The translations under genes were made by a program, and so were the position numbers. A DNA stretch of 33,243 nucleotides from assembly GCA_027488215.1 (NCBI GenBank), contig JAIYCB010000040.1, positions 1-33,243 on the forward strand. The letters are read 5' to 3'. Positions 8,491 to 17,260 of the stretch are shown piece after piece. The notes under the pieces are model-generated. The model searched no databases, had not been told where the DNA came from, and saw only the letters and a list, made by a program, of their open reading frames with translations. Source of the stretch: Comamonadaceae bacterium (lineage in GTDB: Bacteria; Pseudomonadota; Gammaproteobacteria; Burkholderiales; Burkholderiaceae_C). Position 1 is the stretch's first letter. Each line of letters begins with the position of its first letter.

Positions 8491-9234
8491 ATGAACACTC
8501 TCTCCGACAGCGCCCTGACGGCGCTGAATCTAGTCACTTCTTTCGATCCTGCCCTGTGGGTGGTGGTGGGGCGCTCGCTGGCGGTCAGTGCCACGGCCTG
8601 TGCGCTGGCCTATGGCGTGGGCGTGGCCTTGGGGGCTTGGTTGGCCGTGTCGCGTTTTGCGGGTCGTGGTGCGGTGCTGGTGAGCCTGAACACCTTGTTG
8701 GCACTGCCCTCGGTGGTGGTGGGTTTGGTGGTGTATTTGCTGCTGTCTCGCACCGGACCCCTGGGCTTTTTGGGCTGGATGTTCAGCTTTCAGGCCATGG
8801 TGCTGGCCCAGTTCATTTTGGTGGTGCCGGTGGTGGCGGCCTTGACGCGCCAAGTGGTCGAAGACGTGGAGCGCCAGCACGGCGAACAATGGGCCTCGCT
8901 GGGGGCAGGCCCTTGGGTGCGCAGCTTGCTGCTGGCCTGGGATGAGCGCCTGGCTTTGTTGACCATTGCCGTGACGGCCTTTGGCCGCGCCATTTCTGAA
9001 GTGGGCGCGGTGATGATCGTGGGGGGCAACATCGACGGTTTCACCCGCGTCATGACCACGGCCATTGCCTTGGAAACCAGCAAGGGCGATTTGCCGCTGG
9101 CATTGGGGCTGGGCATGGTGCTGCTGGCCGTGGTGTTGCTGCTCAATGCCCTGGTCGCAGGCCTGCGGCGCTGGGGCGATCAACGCCATGCGCAGCCGGT
9201 AACAACCGACGGTTTGGTGGGTGCGCAGCCATGA
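8491..9234 (+). CDS. tupB: Tungstate ABC transporter permease
   Basis: The 247-residue membrane protein is the permease of a binding-protein-dependent ABC importer. Five or six hydrophobic segments are visible, and the cytoplasmic EAA-type coupling loop is recognisable in EQWASLGAGPWVRSLLLAW followed by AFGRAISEVGAVMIVGGNI, a stretch characteristic of TupB/ModB-like permeases. It is followed by an ATPase and a TupA-type binding protein in the usual tupBCA arrangement (here B-C-A), which decides tungstate over molybdate or sulfate. The stop overlaps the tupC start (ATGA). No strong ribosome-binding site precedes the ATG; a TTG or GTG a little upstream is not supported. Confidence 0.9.
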   Translation: MNTLSDSALTALNLVTSFDPALWVVVGRSLAVSATACALAYGVGVALGAWLAVSRFAGRGAVLVSLNTLLALPSVVVGLVVYLLLSRTGPLGFLGWMFSFQAMVLAQFILVVPVVAALTRQVVEDVERQHGEQWASLGAGPWVRSLLLAWDERLALLTIAVTAFGRAISEVGAVMIVGGNIDGFTRVMTTAIALETSKGDLPLALGLGMVLLAVVLLLNALVAGLRRWGDQRHAQPVTTDGLVGAQP

Positions 9235-9959
9235 ACGCCGTGCAGATCGCCTTGGACGCAGTCAGCGTCCAGTTGGGTGCGCAATGGGCCCTGAAAGATG
9301 TGAACCTCCGCATTGCGGCGGGCGAGCGTGTGGCGTTGGTGGGGTCGAATGGGTCGGGCAAAAGCAGCTTGCTGCGCACCTTGCATGGCTTGCTGGCGCC
9401 TACACAAGGGCAGGTGATTCAAGCGCCGGGTGTACGCCAGGCCATGCTGTTCCAAAGGCCACACATGCTGCGTCTGTCGGCCTTGAACAATGTGGCCCTG
9501 GGTTTGTTGCTGGACCGATCTCTGGCTTTGCGCTGGCGCGCCGCGCAAGCTTTGGCCCTGCAGGCTTTGCAGCGCGTGGGTTTGCAGGCGGTGGCGGGGC
9601 AGAGTGCGCGCCAGTTGTCGGGCGGGCAGCAGCAGCGCTTGGCGCTGGCACGGGCTTGGGCGCGGCAGCCCGATGTCTTGCTTCTGGACGAACCCACGGC
9701 CAGCCTGGACCCGCATGCCAAGCGGGATGTCGAGGTTTTGATGGCCGACTTTGCGGCAGGCCCTGCGACCGATCAACCGTTGACCTTGGTTTGGGCCAGC
9801 CACAACCTGGGCCAGGTCAAACGCTTGGCCACCCGCGTGATTTACCTGGAGGCGGGTCACGTTTTGGCCGACATGCATGCTTCTGATTTTTTCAATGCTG
9901 AACTGCTTTCTGAGTGCAGTCCAGCCGCCCATGCTTTTGTTCAAGGAGAACTTTCATGA
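9231..9959 (+). CDS. tupC: Tungstate ABC transporter ATP-binding protein
   Basis: The 242-residue protein is an ABC ATPase. Walker A is GSNGSGKSS at 38-46, the ABC signature is LSGGQ at 129-133, Walker B is VLLLDEP at 149-155, followed by the D-loop SLD and the switch histidine in ASHNLGQ. Its length is that of a stand-alone importer ATPase without a C-terminal regulatory domain (ModC-type TOBE domain absent), as in TupC. The gene overlaps both tupB and tupA by four bases, so all three subunits are coupled. Confidence 0.92.
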   Translation: MNAVQIALDAVSVQLGAQWALKDVNLRIAAGERVALVGSNGSGKSSLLRTLHGLLAPTQGQVIQAPGVRQAMLFQRPHMLRLSALNNVALGLLLDRSLALRWRAAQALALQALQRVGLQAVAGQSARQLSGGQQQRLALARAWARQPDVLLLDEPTASLDPHAKRDVEVLMADFAAGPATDQPLTLVWASHNLGQVKRLATRVIYLEAGHVLADMHASDFFNAELLSECSPAAHAFVQGELS

Positions 9960-10771
9960 CCTTTCCACTTTCAATGACCCGTCGCGCCCTGGTGTGCGCC
10001 GTATTGGCCACCACCTCGGTCTGGGCACAAGCCCAATCGATTGTGATGTCGTCCACGACTTCCACCGAGCAATCCGGCTTGTTTTCACACCTGTTGCCCG
10101 CCTTCAAAAAAGCCAGTGGGTTGGATGTGAAGGTGGTGGCGCTGGGCACTGGCCAGGCGCTCGATATGGCGCGACGCGGTGACGCCGATGTGGTGTTTGT
10201 GCACGATCAGGCGGCCGAAGAAAAGTTTGTCGCCGACGGCTTTGGCATCAAGCGCCTGCCCGTGATGTACAACGACTTTGTGCTGATCGGCCCCAAGGCC
10301 GACCCCGCAGCCACGAAGGGCAAAGACATTGTGGCGGCCTTGGCCAAACTGTCTGCCGCCAACGCGGCCTTTGTTTCACGCGGTGACAAGAGCGGCACGC
10401 ACGCGGCCGAGTTGCGCTTTTGGAAAACGGCCAATCTGGAGGCTGCCAAAGGCAAGGGATACCGCGAATGCGGCTGTGGCATGGGCCCGGCTTTGAACAT
10501 TGCAGCGTCTTCAGGCGCCTATGTGTTGTCTGATCGTGCCACCTGGCTGAACTTCAAGAACCGCGCCGATCTGGCCATTTTGGTGGAGGGCGATCAGCGC
10601 TTGTTCAACCAGTACGGCGTGATGGTGGTTAACCCCGCCAAGCATGCGCACGTCAAACAAGCCGATGCACAGAAGTTTGTGGATTGGATCACTTCGGCCG
10701 CAGGGCAGGGCGTGATTGCCGACTACAAGATTGGCGGCGAGCAGTTGTTCTTCCCGAATGCGGGCAAATAA
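9956..10771 (+). CDS. tupA: Tungstate-binding periplasmic protein
   Basis: The 271-residue protein begins with a signal peptide (TRRALVCAVLATTSVWAQAQ, residues 8-27), then the oxyanion-binding TTSTEQSGL motif at 34-42, which is the TupA form of the family and differs from ModA. Further TupA-like stretches are VHDQAAEEKFVADGFGIKRLPVMYNDFVLIGP and SRGDKSGTHAAELRFW. TupA proteins bind tungstate much more tightly than molybdate, so the operon indicates a tungsten requirement, which the aldehyde oxidoreductase at 20150 explains. The ATG at 9956 overlaps the tupC stop and is preceded by AAGGAG at 9943-9948; a start at 9914 lies inside tupC and is rejected. Confidence 0.93.
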   Translation: MTFPLSMTRRALVCAVLATTSVWAQAQSIVMSSTTSTEQSGLFSHLLPAFKKASGLDVKVVALGTGQALDMARRGDADVVFVHDQAAEEKFVADGFGIKRLPVMYNDFVLIGPKADPAATKGKDIVAALAKLSAANAAFVSRGDKSGTHAAELRFWKTANLEAAKGKGYRECGCGMGPALNIAASSGAYVLSDRATWLNFKNRADLAILVEGDQRLFNQYGVMVVNPAKHAHVKQADAQKFVDWITSAAGQGVIADYKIGGEQLFFPNAGK

Positions 10772-10893
10772 CATTCCTCAAGGTTTGGCTTTGCCTTGCG
10801 GATCATCAAAAGGTTAGGGCTTTCACCCATGGAAGCCTTTGTGTGTGTGTGCGTGTTGCAATGTAAATGGAAACCCACTTAAAGGAGACAGGA
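10772..10893 (+). promoter_or_regulatory. Intergenic region upstream of coxS with a TG dinucleotide run
   Basis: This 122-bp gap between tupA and coxS contains six TG units at 10840-10851 and ends with the ribosome-binding site AAAGGAG (10880-10886). No clear terminator for tup is seen, so read-through from tup into cox is possible. The TG run lies about 45 bp upstream of the coxS start, where it could affect promoter spacing; six units is short for phase variation. Confidence 0.35.
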
Positions 10894-11361
10894 ATGCAGG
10901 TTCAACTCAAGGTCAACGGCAAGGCCGTTGTGGTGGAGGCAGCGCCTCATATGCTGCTTGTGCAGGCGTTGCGAGAGCAACTCAAACTCACGGGCACCCA
11001 TGTCGGCTGTGACACGGCCCAATGTGGGGCTTGTACCGTGCTGATGAACGGCAGGGCCGTCAAGTCTTGCAACATGCTTTTGGCGCAGGCCGCTGGCACC
11101 GAGGTCGAGACCATCGAAGGTTTGGCGTCAGCCGATGGCACCATGCACCCCATGCAGGCAGCCTTCAAGGAGTGCCATGGATTGCAGTGCGGTTTTTGCA
11201 CGCCGGGCATGGTCATGAGTGCGCTGGACCTTTGCAAGCGTCATCCCAACGCGGGCGAACACGAAGTGCGCGAGGCGCTCGAAGGCAACCTGTGCCGATG
11301 CACGGGCTATCAAAACATTGTCAAGTCCGTCCTGCAAGGTGCAGCGGCCATGAAGTCTTAA
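10894..11361 (+). CDS. coxS: CO dehydrogenase-type small [2Fe-2S] subunit
   Basis: The 155-residue protein carries the two [2Fe-2S] clusters that move electrons from the molybdenum site to FAD in xanthine-oxidase-family enzymes. Cys39, 44, 47 and 59 form the plant-type N-terminal cluster (CDTAQCGACTV) and Cys99, 102, 134 and 136 the C-terminal cluster (CGFCTPG and CRCTGYQN). The start at 10894 was chosen because AAAGGAG lies just upstream and the product then begins MQVQLKVNGK, as in the family; a start at 10867 would lie upstream of this site. It heads an operon in the order S-L-M, the form II arrangement. Confidence 0.93.
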   Translation: MQVQLKVNGKAVVVEAAPHMLLVQALREQLKLTGTHVGCDTAQCGACTVLMNGRAVKSCNMLLAQAAGTEVETIEGLASADGTMHPMQAAFKECHGLQCGFCTPGMVMSALDLCKRHPNAGEHEVREALEGNLCRCTGYQNIVKSVLQGAAAMKS

Positions 11362-11372
11362 GGAGATCGAAC

Positions 11373-13754
11373 ATGGGTGCTTCCGATTTTTCCAATCTCC
11401 CCCACATTGGGGAATCCCTCCGCCGCAAGGAGGATTACCGCTTTCTGACGGGCGCAGGCCAATACACCGACGATATCGTGCTGGCCAACATGGCCCAGTG
11501 CTACTTTGTTCGTTCACCTCACGCCCACGCCAAAATCCGCAGCATCGACAAAACTGCTGCTCTTGCGGCGCCGGGCGTCATCGGTATCTTGGACGGTCAA
11601 GACGTGGCTGCTGACAAAATCAATGGCTTGCCTTGCGGCTGGCTGATCACCAGCACCAACGGCGAACCCATGAAGGAGCCGCCGCACCCGATTTTGGCCT
11701 TCGAAAAAGTGCGTTATGTGGGCGACCATGTGGCCATGGTTGTGGCAGAAACCTATGAGCAAGCCCGCGATGCGGCCGAGTTGGTGCTGGTGGATTACGA
11801 ACCTTTGGCCGCTGTGGTGGATGTGCGTGATGCGCAAGCCCCGGGCGCACCTGTGATCCATGACATCGCCACCAACAACCAATGCTACAAGTGGGCCATT
11901 GGTGACAAGGCGGCCGTCGATGCAACATTTGCCAATGCGGCCCATGTGACCAAGATTGACTTGGTCAACAACCGTTTGGCACCCAACCCCATGGAGCCGC
12001 GTGCCGCCATCGGGCATTACAACCGTGCCGGTGACGACTACACCCTTTATGTCTCCAACCAAAACCCCCACGTCGAGCGTTTGCTCATGACGGCATTCGT
12101 GTTGGGCCTGCCTGAACACAAAGTGCGTGTGATTGCGCCCGATGTGGGTGGCGGCTTTGGCGCCAAAATTTACCTTTATGCCGAAGATGTGTGCCTGACT
12201 TGGGCTTCCAAAAAGCTCAACCGCCCCATCAAGTGGAATTGTGACCGCTCAGAGGCGTTCCTTTCAGATGCCCATGGTCGTGACCATGTCACCCATGCTG
12301 AGCTGGCGATGGACAAAGATGGCAAGTTCTTGGGCTTGCGTGTCCACACCGACGCGAATTTGGGGGCTTACCTCTCGACCTTCTCCACTGCTGTGCCGAC
12401 CATTCTTTACGCCACGCTGCTGGCGGGTCAGTACAAGACCCCCCAGGTCTATGTGGAGGTGGACTCCTGGTTCACCAACACCGCCCCAGTGGATGCCTAC
12501 CGCGGTGCTGGCCGTCCAGAGGCCACTTATCTGCTGGAGCGCATCGTTTCTCGCGCTGCCTGGGAAATGGGCCTCTCACAAGATGAAATTCGCCGTCGCA
12601 ATTTCATCACCGAGTTCCCATACCAGACACCGGTCGCGCTGCAGTACGACACGGGTGACTTCCATGCCTGCCTCAAACAAGCCAATGAATTGGCCGATGT
12701 AGCAGGCTTGGAGCAACGCAAAGCGCAATCCAAAGCCAAAGGTTTGCTCCGTGGCTTGGGATACTCCAGCTACATCGAGGCTTGCGGCCTGGCCCCCTCC
12801 AACGTGGCGGGTGCTCTGGGTGCGCGTGCTGGCCTGTTTGAGTGCGGTGAAGTGCGAGTACACCCCACGGGCAGCGTGACCGTTTTCACCGGTTCACACA
12901 GCCATGGCCAAGGCCACGAAACCACGTTTGCACAGGTGGTCGCCGCGCGTTTGGGCCTCTCACCGGACCAGGTGGAAATCGTGCACGGCGATACAGGACG
13001 CGTTCCGTTCGGCATGGGCACTTATGGTTCGCGGTCCATCTCGGTGGGCGGTGCAGCCATCATGCGTGCGCTGGACAAAATTGAAGCCAAGGCCAAGAAA
13101 ATTGCGGCTCACCTGATGGAAGCCAGCGATGCCGACATCGACTTTGCTGGTGGTGAGTTCAAGGTCAAGGGCACCGACAAAATGGTGACTTTCGGCCAGG
13201 TCGCGCTGACCGCCTATGTGCCACACAACTACCCGCTCGACAAGTTGGAGCCAGGTCTCAACGAGACCGCGTTTTACGATCCGACCAACTTCACCTTCCC
13301 TGCCGGTACCTACATCTGCGAAGTGGAAGTTGACCCGGCCACAGGCCTGGTTCGCGTGGACCGTTTCACTGCTGTGGATGACTTTGGCACCATCATCAAC
13401 CCGATGATTGTCGAAGGCCAGGTGCACGGTGGCTTGGTACAGGGCATCGGGCAAGCGCTGATGGAACACTGCGTGTACGACCGCGAGACGGGTCAACTCG
13501 TAACAGGCTCGTTCATGGACTACGCCATGCCTCGCGCCGACGATTTCCCCAACTTTTCCATCGGCCATGTGTGTACCCCTTGCACCACCAACCCATTGGG
13601 CACCAAAGGCTGCGGCGAGGCCGGTGCCATCGGCTCCCCACCAGCAGTCATGAACGCCGTGCTCGATGCCTTGGCCCCTCTGGGTGTCAAAGACCTCGAC
13701 ATGCCCGCCAGCCCTAACCGGGTGTGGACCGCCATTCAACAAGCCAAAGCCTGA
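11373..13754 (+). CDS. coxL: CO dehydrogenase-type molybdenum large subunit, form II
   Basis: This 793-residue protein is the Mo-pterin catalytic subunit of a xanthine-oxidase-family hydroxylase. The active-site loop reads AYRGAGR at residues 375-381, the signature of form II (BMS-type) CoxL, rather than the AYXCSFR of proven form I CO dehydrogenases. Other cofactor-binding stretches are GGGFGAKIYLY near residue 257, GQGHETTFAQV and the terminal GCGEAGAIGSPPAVMNAV with the catalytic Glu. The ATG at 11373 has AGGAG upstream; the open frame itself begins earlier inside coxS. Form II enzymes are annotated as CO dehydrogenases, but the physiological substrate is often unproven and may be another small molecule or heterocycle. 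Confidence 0.93.
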   Translation: MGASDFSNLPHIGESLRRKEDYRFLTGAGQYTDDIVLANMAQCYFVRSPHAHAKIRSIDKTAALAAPGVIGILDGQDVAADKINGLPCGWLITSTNGEPMKEPPHPILAFEKVRYVGDHVAMVVAETYEQARDAAELVLVDYEPLAAVVDVRDAQAPGAPVIHDIATNNQCYKWAIGDKAAVDATFANAAHVTKIDLVNNRLAPNPMEPRAAIGHYNRAGDDYTLYVSNQNPHVERLLMTAFVLGLPEHKVRVIAPDVGGGFGAKIYLYAEDVCLTWASKKLNRPIKWNCDRSEAFLSDAHGRDHVTHAELAMDKDGKFLGLRVHTDANLGAYLSTFSTAVPTILYATLLAGQYKTPQVYVEVDSWFTNTAPVDAYRGAGRPEATYLLERIVSRAAWEMGLSQDEIRRRNFITEFPYQTPVALQYDTGDFHACLKQANELADVAGLEQRKAQSKAKGLLRGLGYSSYIEACGLAPSNVAGALGARAGLFECGEVRVHPTGSVTVFTGSHSHGQGHETTFAQVVAARLGLSPDQVEIVHGDTGRVPFGMGTYGSRSISVGGAAIMRALDKIEAKAKKIAAHLMEASDADIDFAGGEFKVKGTDKMVTFGQVALTAYVPHNYPLDKLEPGLNETAFYDPTNFTFPAGTYICEVEVDPATGLVRVDRFTAVDDFGTIINPMIVEGQVHGGLVQGIGQALMEHCVYDRETGQLVTGSFMDYAMPRADDFPNFSIGHVCTPCTTNPLGTKGCGEAGAIGSPPAVMNAVLDALAPLGVKDLDMPASPNRVWTAIQQAKA

Positions 13755-13765
13755 GGAATCACAAC

Positions 13766-14557
13766 ATGTACGCATTCGCATACGAACGCCCCGCCGCATT
13801 GGCGGACGCAGTGGCCAAAATTGCCGCAGGAGGCCAAGCCCTGGCCGGTGGACAAACTCTGATCGCTTCTCTCAAGCAGCGCCTGGCCCAGCCAAGCAGC
13901 TTGGTTGACTTGGGCGGAATCAGTGAACTGAGCGGGATCAAAAAAGAAGGCAACACACTGGTCATTGGCGCGATGACGCGCCATGAGTTTGTGGCCGACA
14001 GCGCGGAAGTGAAATCCTCGATCCCGGGATTGGCTGCCTTGGCGGGCAACATCGGTGACCGCCAGGTTCGTGCCATGGGCACCATGGGCGGGTCGGTGGC
14101 CAACAATGACCCTGCGGCTTGCTACCCCAGTGCCGTCTTGGCATTGGGGGCCACGGTGCAAACCAACAAGCGCAAGATTGCCGCCGATGATTTTTTCCAG
14201 GGCATGTACACCACGGCTTTGGAAGAGGGTGAACTGATCACGGCCATCCATTTCCCGTTGGCAAAAAAGTCGGCTTATGCCAAGTTCCGCCAACCCGCTT
14301 CGCGCTTTGCGTTGGTGGGTGTGTTTGTGGCACAGACTGAACAGGGTGTTCGAGTGGCCATCACGGGTGCGGGCAATGGCGTGTTTCGCCATGCAGGCCT
14401 TGAGGCCGCTTTGTCCAAGAGTTTCACGCCTGAGGCGGTGGAGGGCGTGACGATTGATGCCAGTGAGCTCAATGGTGACTTGCATGCCAGCGCTGCATAC
14501 CGTGCCCAGTTGATCAAGGTGCAGACTCAACGGGCGGTGCAACAGGCCAATGCTTGA
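13766..14557 (+). CDS. coxM: CO dehydrogenase-type FAD-binding medium subunit
   Basis: The 263-residue protein is the flavoprotein subunit that passes electrons from the iron-sulfur clusters to an acceptor such as quinone. The two FAD-binding motifs of the family are present: AGGQTLI near residues 27-33 and TMGGSVANNDPAA around residue 111. Length is slightly short of the usual 280-290. It ends in QQANA and overlaps the coxD start by eight bases. Position after coxL completes the S-L-M order. Confidence 0.93.
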   Translation: MYAFAYERPAALADAVAKIAAGGQALAGGQTLIASLKQRLAQPSSLVDLGGISELSGIKKEGNTLVIGAMTRHEFVADSAEVKSSIPGLAALAGNIGDRQVRAMGTMGGSVANNDPAACYPSAVLALGATVQTNKRKIAADDFFQGMYTTALEEGELITAIHFPLAKKSAYAKFRQPASRFALVGVFVAQTEQGVRVAITGAGNGVFRHAGLEAALSKSFTPEAVEGVTIDASELNGDLHASAAYRAQLIKVQTQRAVQQANA

Positions 14558-15461
14558 ATCCACTCCCGCTTTTGTCAGCATCGATGCATTGACCCACGCC
14601 CTTCAAGGCGTGGGTTACCACGCACCGCGCCGTCTGGCGACATCGGTTTTTCTGGCCATGAAACTGGGCAGGCCGCTGTTGCTGGAGGGCGAGCCCGGTG
14701 TCGGCAAGACAGAATTGGCGAAAGCCCTGGCCAAAGTGTTGGGGCGGCCCATGCTGCGTTTGCAGTGTTACGACGGCATGGAGCAGCGCGAGGCTTTGTA
14801 CGAGTGGAACCACACTGCCCAGCTGCTGCACATGCGTGCCGCACAAGCCACTCAGACTGCAGCCGAGATCGAGCAGGCGGTTTATCAATCGCGCTTTCTG
14901 ATCCGTCGGCCCTTGTTGCAGGCTTTGGAGGCACCAGCCCCGGGGGCTGTGTTGCTGATCGATGAAGTCGACCGCGCCGATGAACCTTTTGAAGCCTTCT
15001 TGCTGGAATACCTGGGTGAATACCAAGTCACCATTCCGGAACTGGGCACAATCAAGGCCCAGGTGGCACCCATCACCATCCTGACCAGCAACCGCACACG
15101 CGACCTGAACGACGCGGTCAAACGTCGCTGCCTTTACCAGTGGATGGATTACCCCGAGCGTGAACGAGAGCATGCGATTGTGCAAAGCCAAGTGCCCAAC
15201 GCCGGCCCCTTGCTGACTGAGGCCGTCACAGAATTTGTGTCGCGCTTGCGTTCCTTGCCATTTGCCAATGCCTTCCAGCGTTCGCCTGGAATTGCCGAGA
15301 GTGTGGAGTGGGCCAAGGCGCTGGTGGCGCTCGATACCCTCGCGCTGGACCCTGAGGTGATCCAGGATACGGCGGGCATCTTGTTCAAGCAGCGTGAAGA
15401 TGTGGCTGCGCTGGTGCCCATGATCGACGAACTTTTGCGTCCTTCGCCGCAGCAGGCCTGA
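14550..15461 (+). CDS. coxD: MoxR-type AAA+ ATPase, CoxD-like maturation factor
   Basis: The 303-residue protein is a MoxR/CoxD AAA+ ATPase. Walker A is GEPGVGKT at 47-54, Walker B is VLLIDEVDRAD near 133, and sensor 1 is ITILTSNRTRDL. In Oligotropha carboxidovorans, CoxD acts after subunit folding to help build the sulfurated copper-molybdenum centre of CO dehydrogenase. Form II clusters also carry a coxD-like gene. It overlaps coxM and is followed by the VWA partner coxE, the standard AAA+/VWA pair. Confidence 0.9.
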   Translation: MLESTPAFVSIDALTHALQGVGYHAPRRLATSVFLAMKLGRPLLLEGEPGVGKTELAKALAKVLGRPMLRLQCYDGMEQREALYEWNHTAQLLHMRAAQATQTAAEIEQAVYQSRFLIRRPLLQALEAPAPGAVLLIDEVDRADEPFEAFLLEYLGEYQVTIPELGTIKAQVAPITILTSNRTRDLNDAVKRRCLYQWMDYPEREREHAIVQSQVPNAGPLLTEAVTEFVSRLRSLPFANAFQRSPGIAESVEWAKALVALDTLALDPEVIQDTAGILFKQREDVAALVPMIDELLRPSPQQA

Positions 15462-15465
15462 GCCC

Positions 15466-16656
15466 ATGAAACTCGGGGATGCGCGCAGCGGCAAGCTGCC
15501 CGAAAACATCATTGGTTTTGGCCGCGCCTTGCGCAGGGCGGGTGTGCCCATCGACAGTCAACGCATGGCATTGGCCATTGAGGCGGCCCGCCTTGTGGGG
15601 CTTGAGCGAAAAGACGACCTGCATGCGGCGTTGGGTTCGGTGTTGATCAACCGCCAGCAAGACATCGAGGTCTTTGACCAGCTGTTTTCCGCCTTGTTCA
15701 GGAACCCTGAATTGGCGCAGCAACTGCTCGCACAAATGTTGCCCAAAGTGCGCCAGGGTCAACCACCTCCGCGCAAAGCCAGGGTGCAAGAGGCCTTGGC
15801 TGCCACCAAGAAGACCAAAGACGGCCCGCGCCAGGAAAGTGAAATTCAACTGGATGCGGCCATGACCGCCAGTGACCGCCAGCGGCTTCACCACGCAGAC
15901 TTCGCGACACTCAACGCCAGTGAATTCCGCCTGATCGAAAGATTGGTCCGCGACATTCCCTTGTCTTTGGCCCCAGTGCATGGCCGTCGCACCCGTGCGG
16001 GTCTGCGCGGTCAGCGCCCGCATTGGCCCGCGGCCATGCAGCATGCAGGTCGAACGGAAGGTGAGTTGCTGTGGTTGCCCCAACGTGCGCGTCAACCGCA
16101 GGCTTTGCCATTGCTGGTGTTGGTGGATGTTTCCGGGTCCATGGAGCGGTACGCCCGATTGCTATTGGCCTTTTTGCACCAAGCCACGCGGGCTCACCCA
16201 CGCGCTGTCTTCGCTTTCGGCACAGACCTCACGGATCTGCGTCCCGCTTTCAAGCACAAGGACACCGACCGGATGCTCGAGGAAGCCAACCAGCGCATCG
16301 CCGATTTCGCAGGGGGCACCCGCTTGGGGGCATCACTCTCCACTTTGCGCGAGCGCCATGCGCGTTGCTTGGTGGGGCGGCGAACCGTGGTGTTGCTCAT
16401 CAGTGACGGTCTGGACACAGGTGAGCCTGCCCACTTGAAGTCAGAGGTGCTTTGGCTCAAGCGACATTGCAGGCAGCTGTTCTGGCTCAACCCGCTCTTG
16501 CGCTTTGACGGTTATGCACCACTGGCCAACGGTGCGCAGGTCTTGCACCAACACGCCGATGGCATGCTGGCTGTTCATAATCTCAGCAAGCTTGAAGACC
16601 TTGCACAAGCCATCAGCAAGCTGATGAAACGTACAAGCAATTCCCTAATTTTTTGA
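15466..16656 (+). CDS. coxE: VWA-domain protein, CoxE-like maturation factor
   Basis: The 396-residue protein has a C-terminal von Willebrand A domain with the metal-ion-dependent adhesion motif DVSGSM starting at residue 221 and later SDGLDTGEP, and an N-terminal helical region typical of CoxE. CoxE works with the AAA+ protein CoxD in metal-centre maturation of CO dehydrogenase; a partner role here follows from adjacency and family knowledge. The start codon ATG at 15466 follows the coxD stop by four bases. A stretch around 130-170 is Lys/Gln-rich and probably a flexible linker. Confidence 0.88.
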   Translation: MKLGDARSGKLPENIIGFGRALRRAGVPIDSQRMALAIEAARLVGLERKDDLHAALGSVLINRQQDIEVFDQLFSALFRNPELAQQLLAQMLPKVRQGQPPPRKARVQEALAATKKTKDGPRQESEIQLDAAMTASDRQRLHHADFATLNASEFRLIERLVRDIPLSLAPVHGRRTRAGLRGQRPHWPAAMQHAGRTEGELLWLPQRARQPQALPLLVLVDVSGSMERYARLLLAFLHQATRAHPRAVFAFGTDLTDLRPAFKHKDTDRMLEEANQRIADFAGGTRLGASLSTLRERHARCLVGRRTVVLLISDGLDTGEPAHLKSEVLWLKRHCRQLFWLNPLLRFDGYAPLANGAQVLHQHADGMLAVHNLSKLEDLAQAISKLMKRTSNSLIF

Positions 16657-16671
16657 CAGGAGAAAATCAAC

Positions 16672-17244
16672 ATGGACATGACAGGACAACGTACGCTCCA
16701 AGTGACACAACAGCAAGCTTGGGTGGCCTTGAATGACCCCGAAATCCTGAAGGCCTGTATCCCCGGATGTCAAAAATTTGAACTCGCAGGCGATCAAAAA
16801 TTTGCGGTGGCCGCGGGCATCAAAATGGGGCCTGTCTCGGCGCTGTTTAATGGGCATGTCCAGCTCACAGACATCGTGGCCCCCCAAAGTTACAAACTCC
16901 ATTTCGATGCCCAGGGCGGGGTGGCCGGATTTGGCAAAGGCGAGTCTTCGGTAGAAATCAAGCCGCTGGAAAAGGGCTGCGAGTTGCATTACACCGTGCA
17001 CTCTTCTGTGGGTGGAAAAATTGCACAACTGGGACAACGCTTGATTGATGGCGTGGCCAAGAACATGGCCGAAGACTTTTTCAAGCGCTTTGAAGCTGAA
17101 CTCGAAAAACGCTACCCCGCAGCGCAAGAACCATCGGCCAACGAAGCCGCTCCAGCATCGAAACAGTCTGCCGGTGTGCCCGCGTGGATATGGGCTGCAG
17201 GTGCTGCTGCTGTGGCGGCTGTGGTGTTCATGGTCGCACGCTGA
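16672..17244 (+). CDS. coxG: CoxG-like SRPBCC protein with C-terminal membrane anchor
   Basis: The 190-residue protein belongs to the CoxG family of the START/SRPBCC fold: MDMTGQRTLQVTQQQAWVALNDPEILKACIPGC is the typical opening, followed by GGVAGFGKGESSVEI and YTVHSSVGGKIAQLGQRLIDG. A low-complexity Ala/Pro linker leads to one C-terminal transmembrane helix (about 167-187). In O. carboxidovorans CoxG is linked to membrane attachment of CO dehydrogenase, which fits the anchor. AGGAG lies upstream at 16659-16663. Confidence 0.88.
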   Translation: MDMTGQRTLQVTQQQAWVALNDPEILKACIPGCQKFELAGDQKFAVAAGIKMGPVSALFNGHVQLTDIVAPQSYKLHFDAQGGVAGFGKGESSVEIKPLEKGCELHYTVHSSVGGKIAQLGQRLIDGVAKNMAEDFFKRFEAELEKRYPAAQEPSANEAAPASKQSAGVPAWIWAAGAAAVAAVVFMVAR

Positions 17245-17260
17245 GAGGTTCGAATCTGAC

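Noticed and set aside
9400..9651. Minus-strand and alternate-frame ORFs within tupC
   Set aside because: tupC has intact Walker A, signature and Walker B motifs in its frame, so the others are shadows.
11022..11372. N-terminal extension of the coxL frame back into coxS
   Set aside because: The conserved CoxL start with its ribosome-binding site is at 11373; the extension is out-of-frame coxS sequence.
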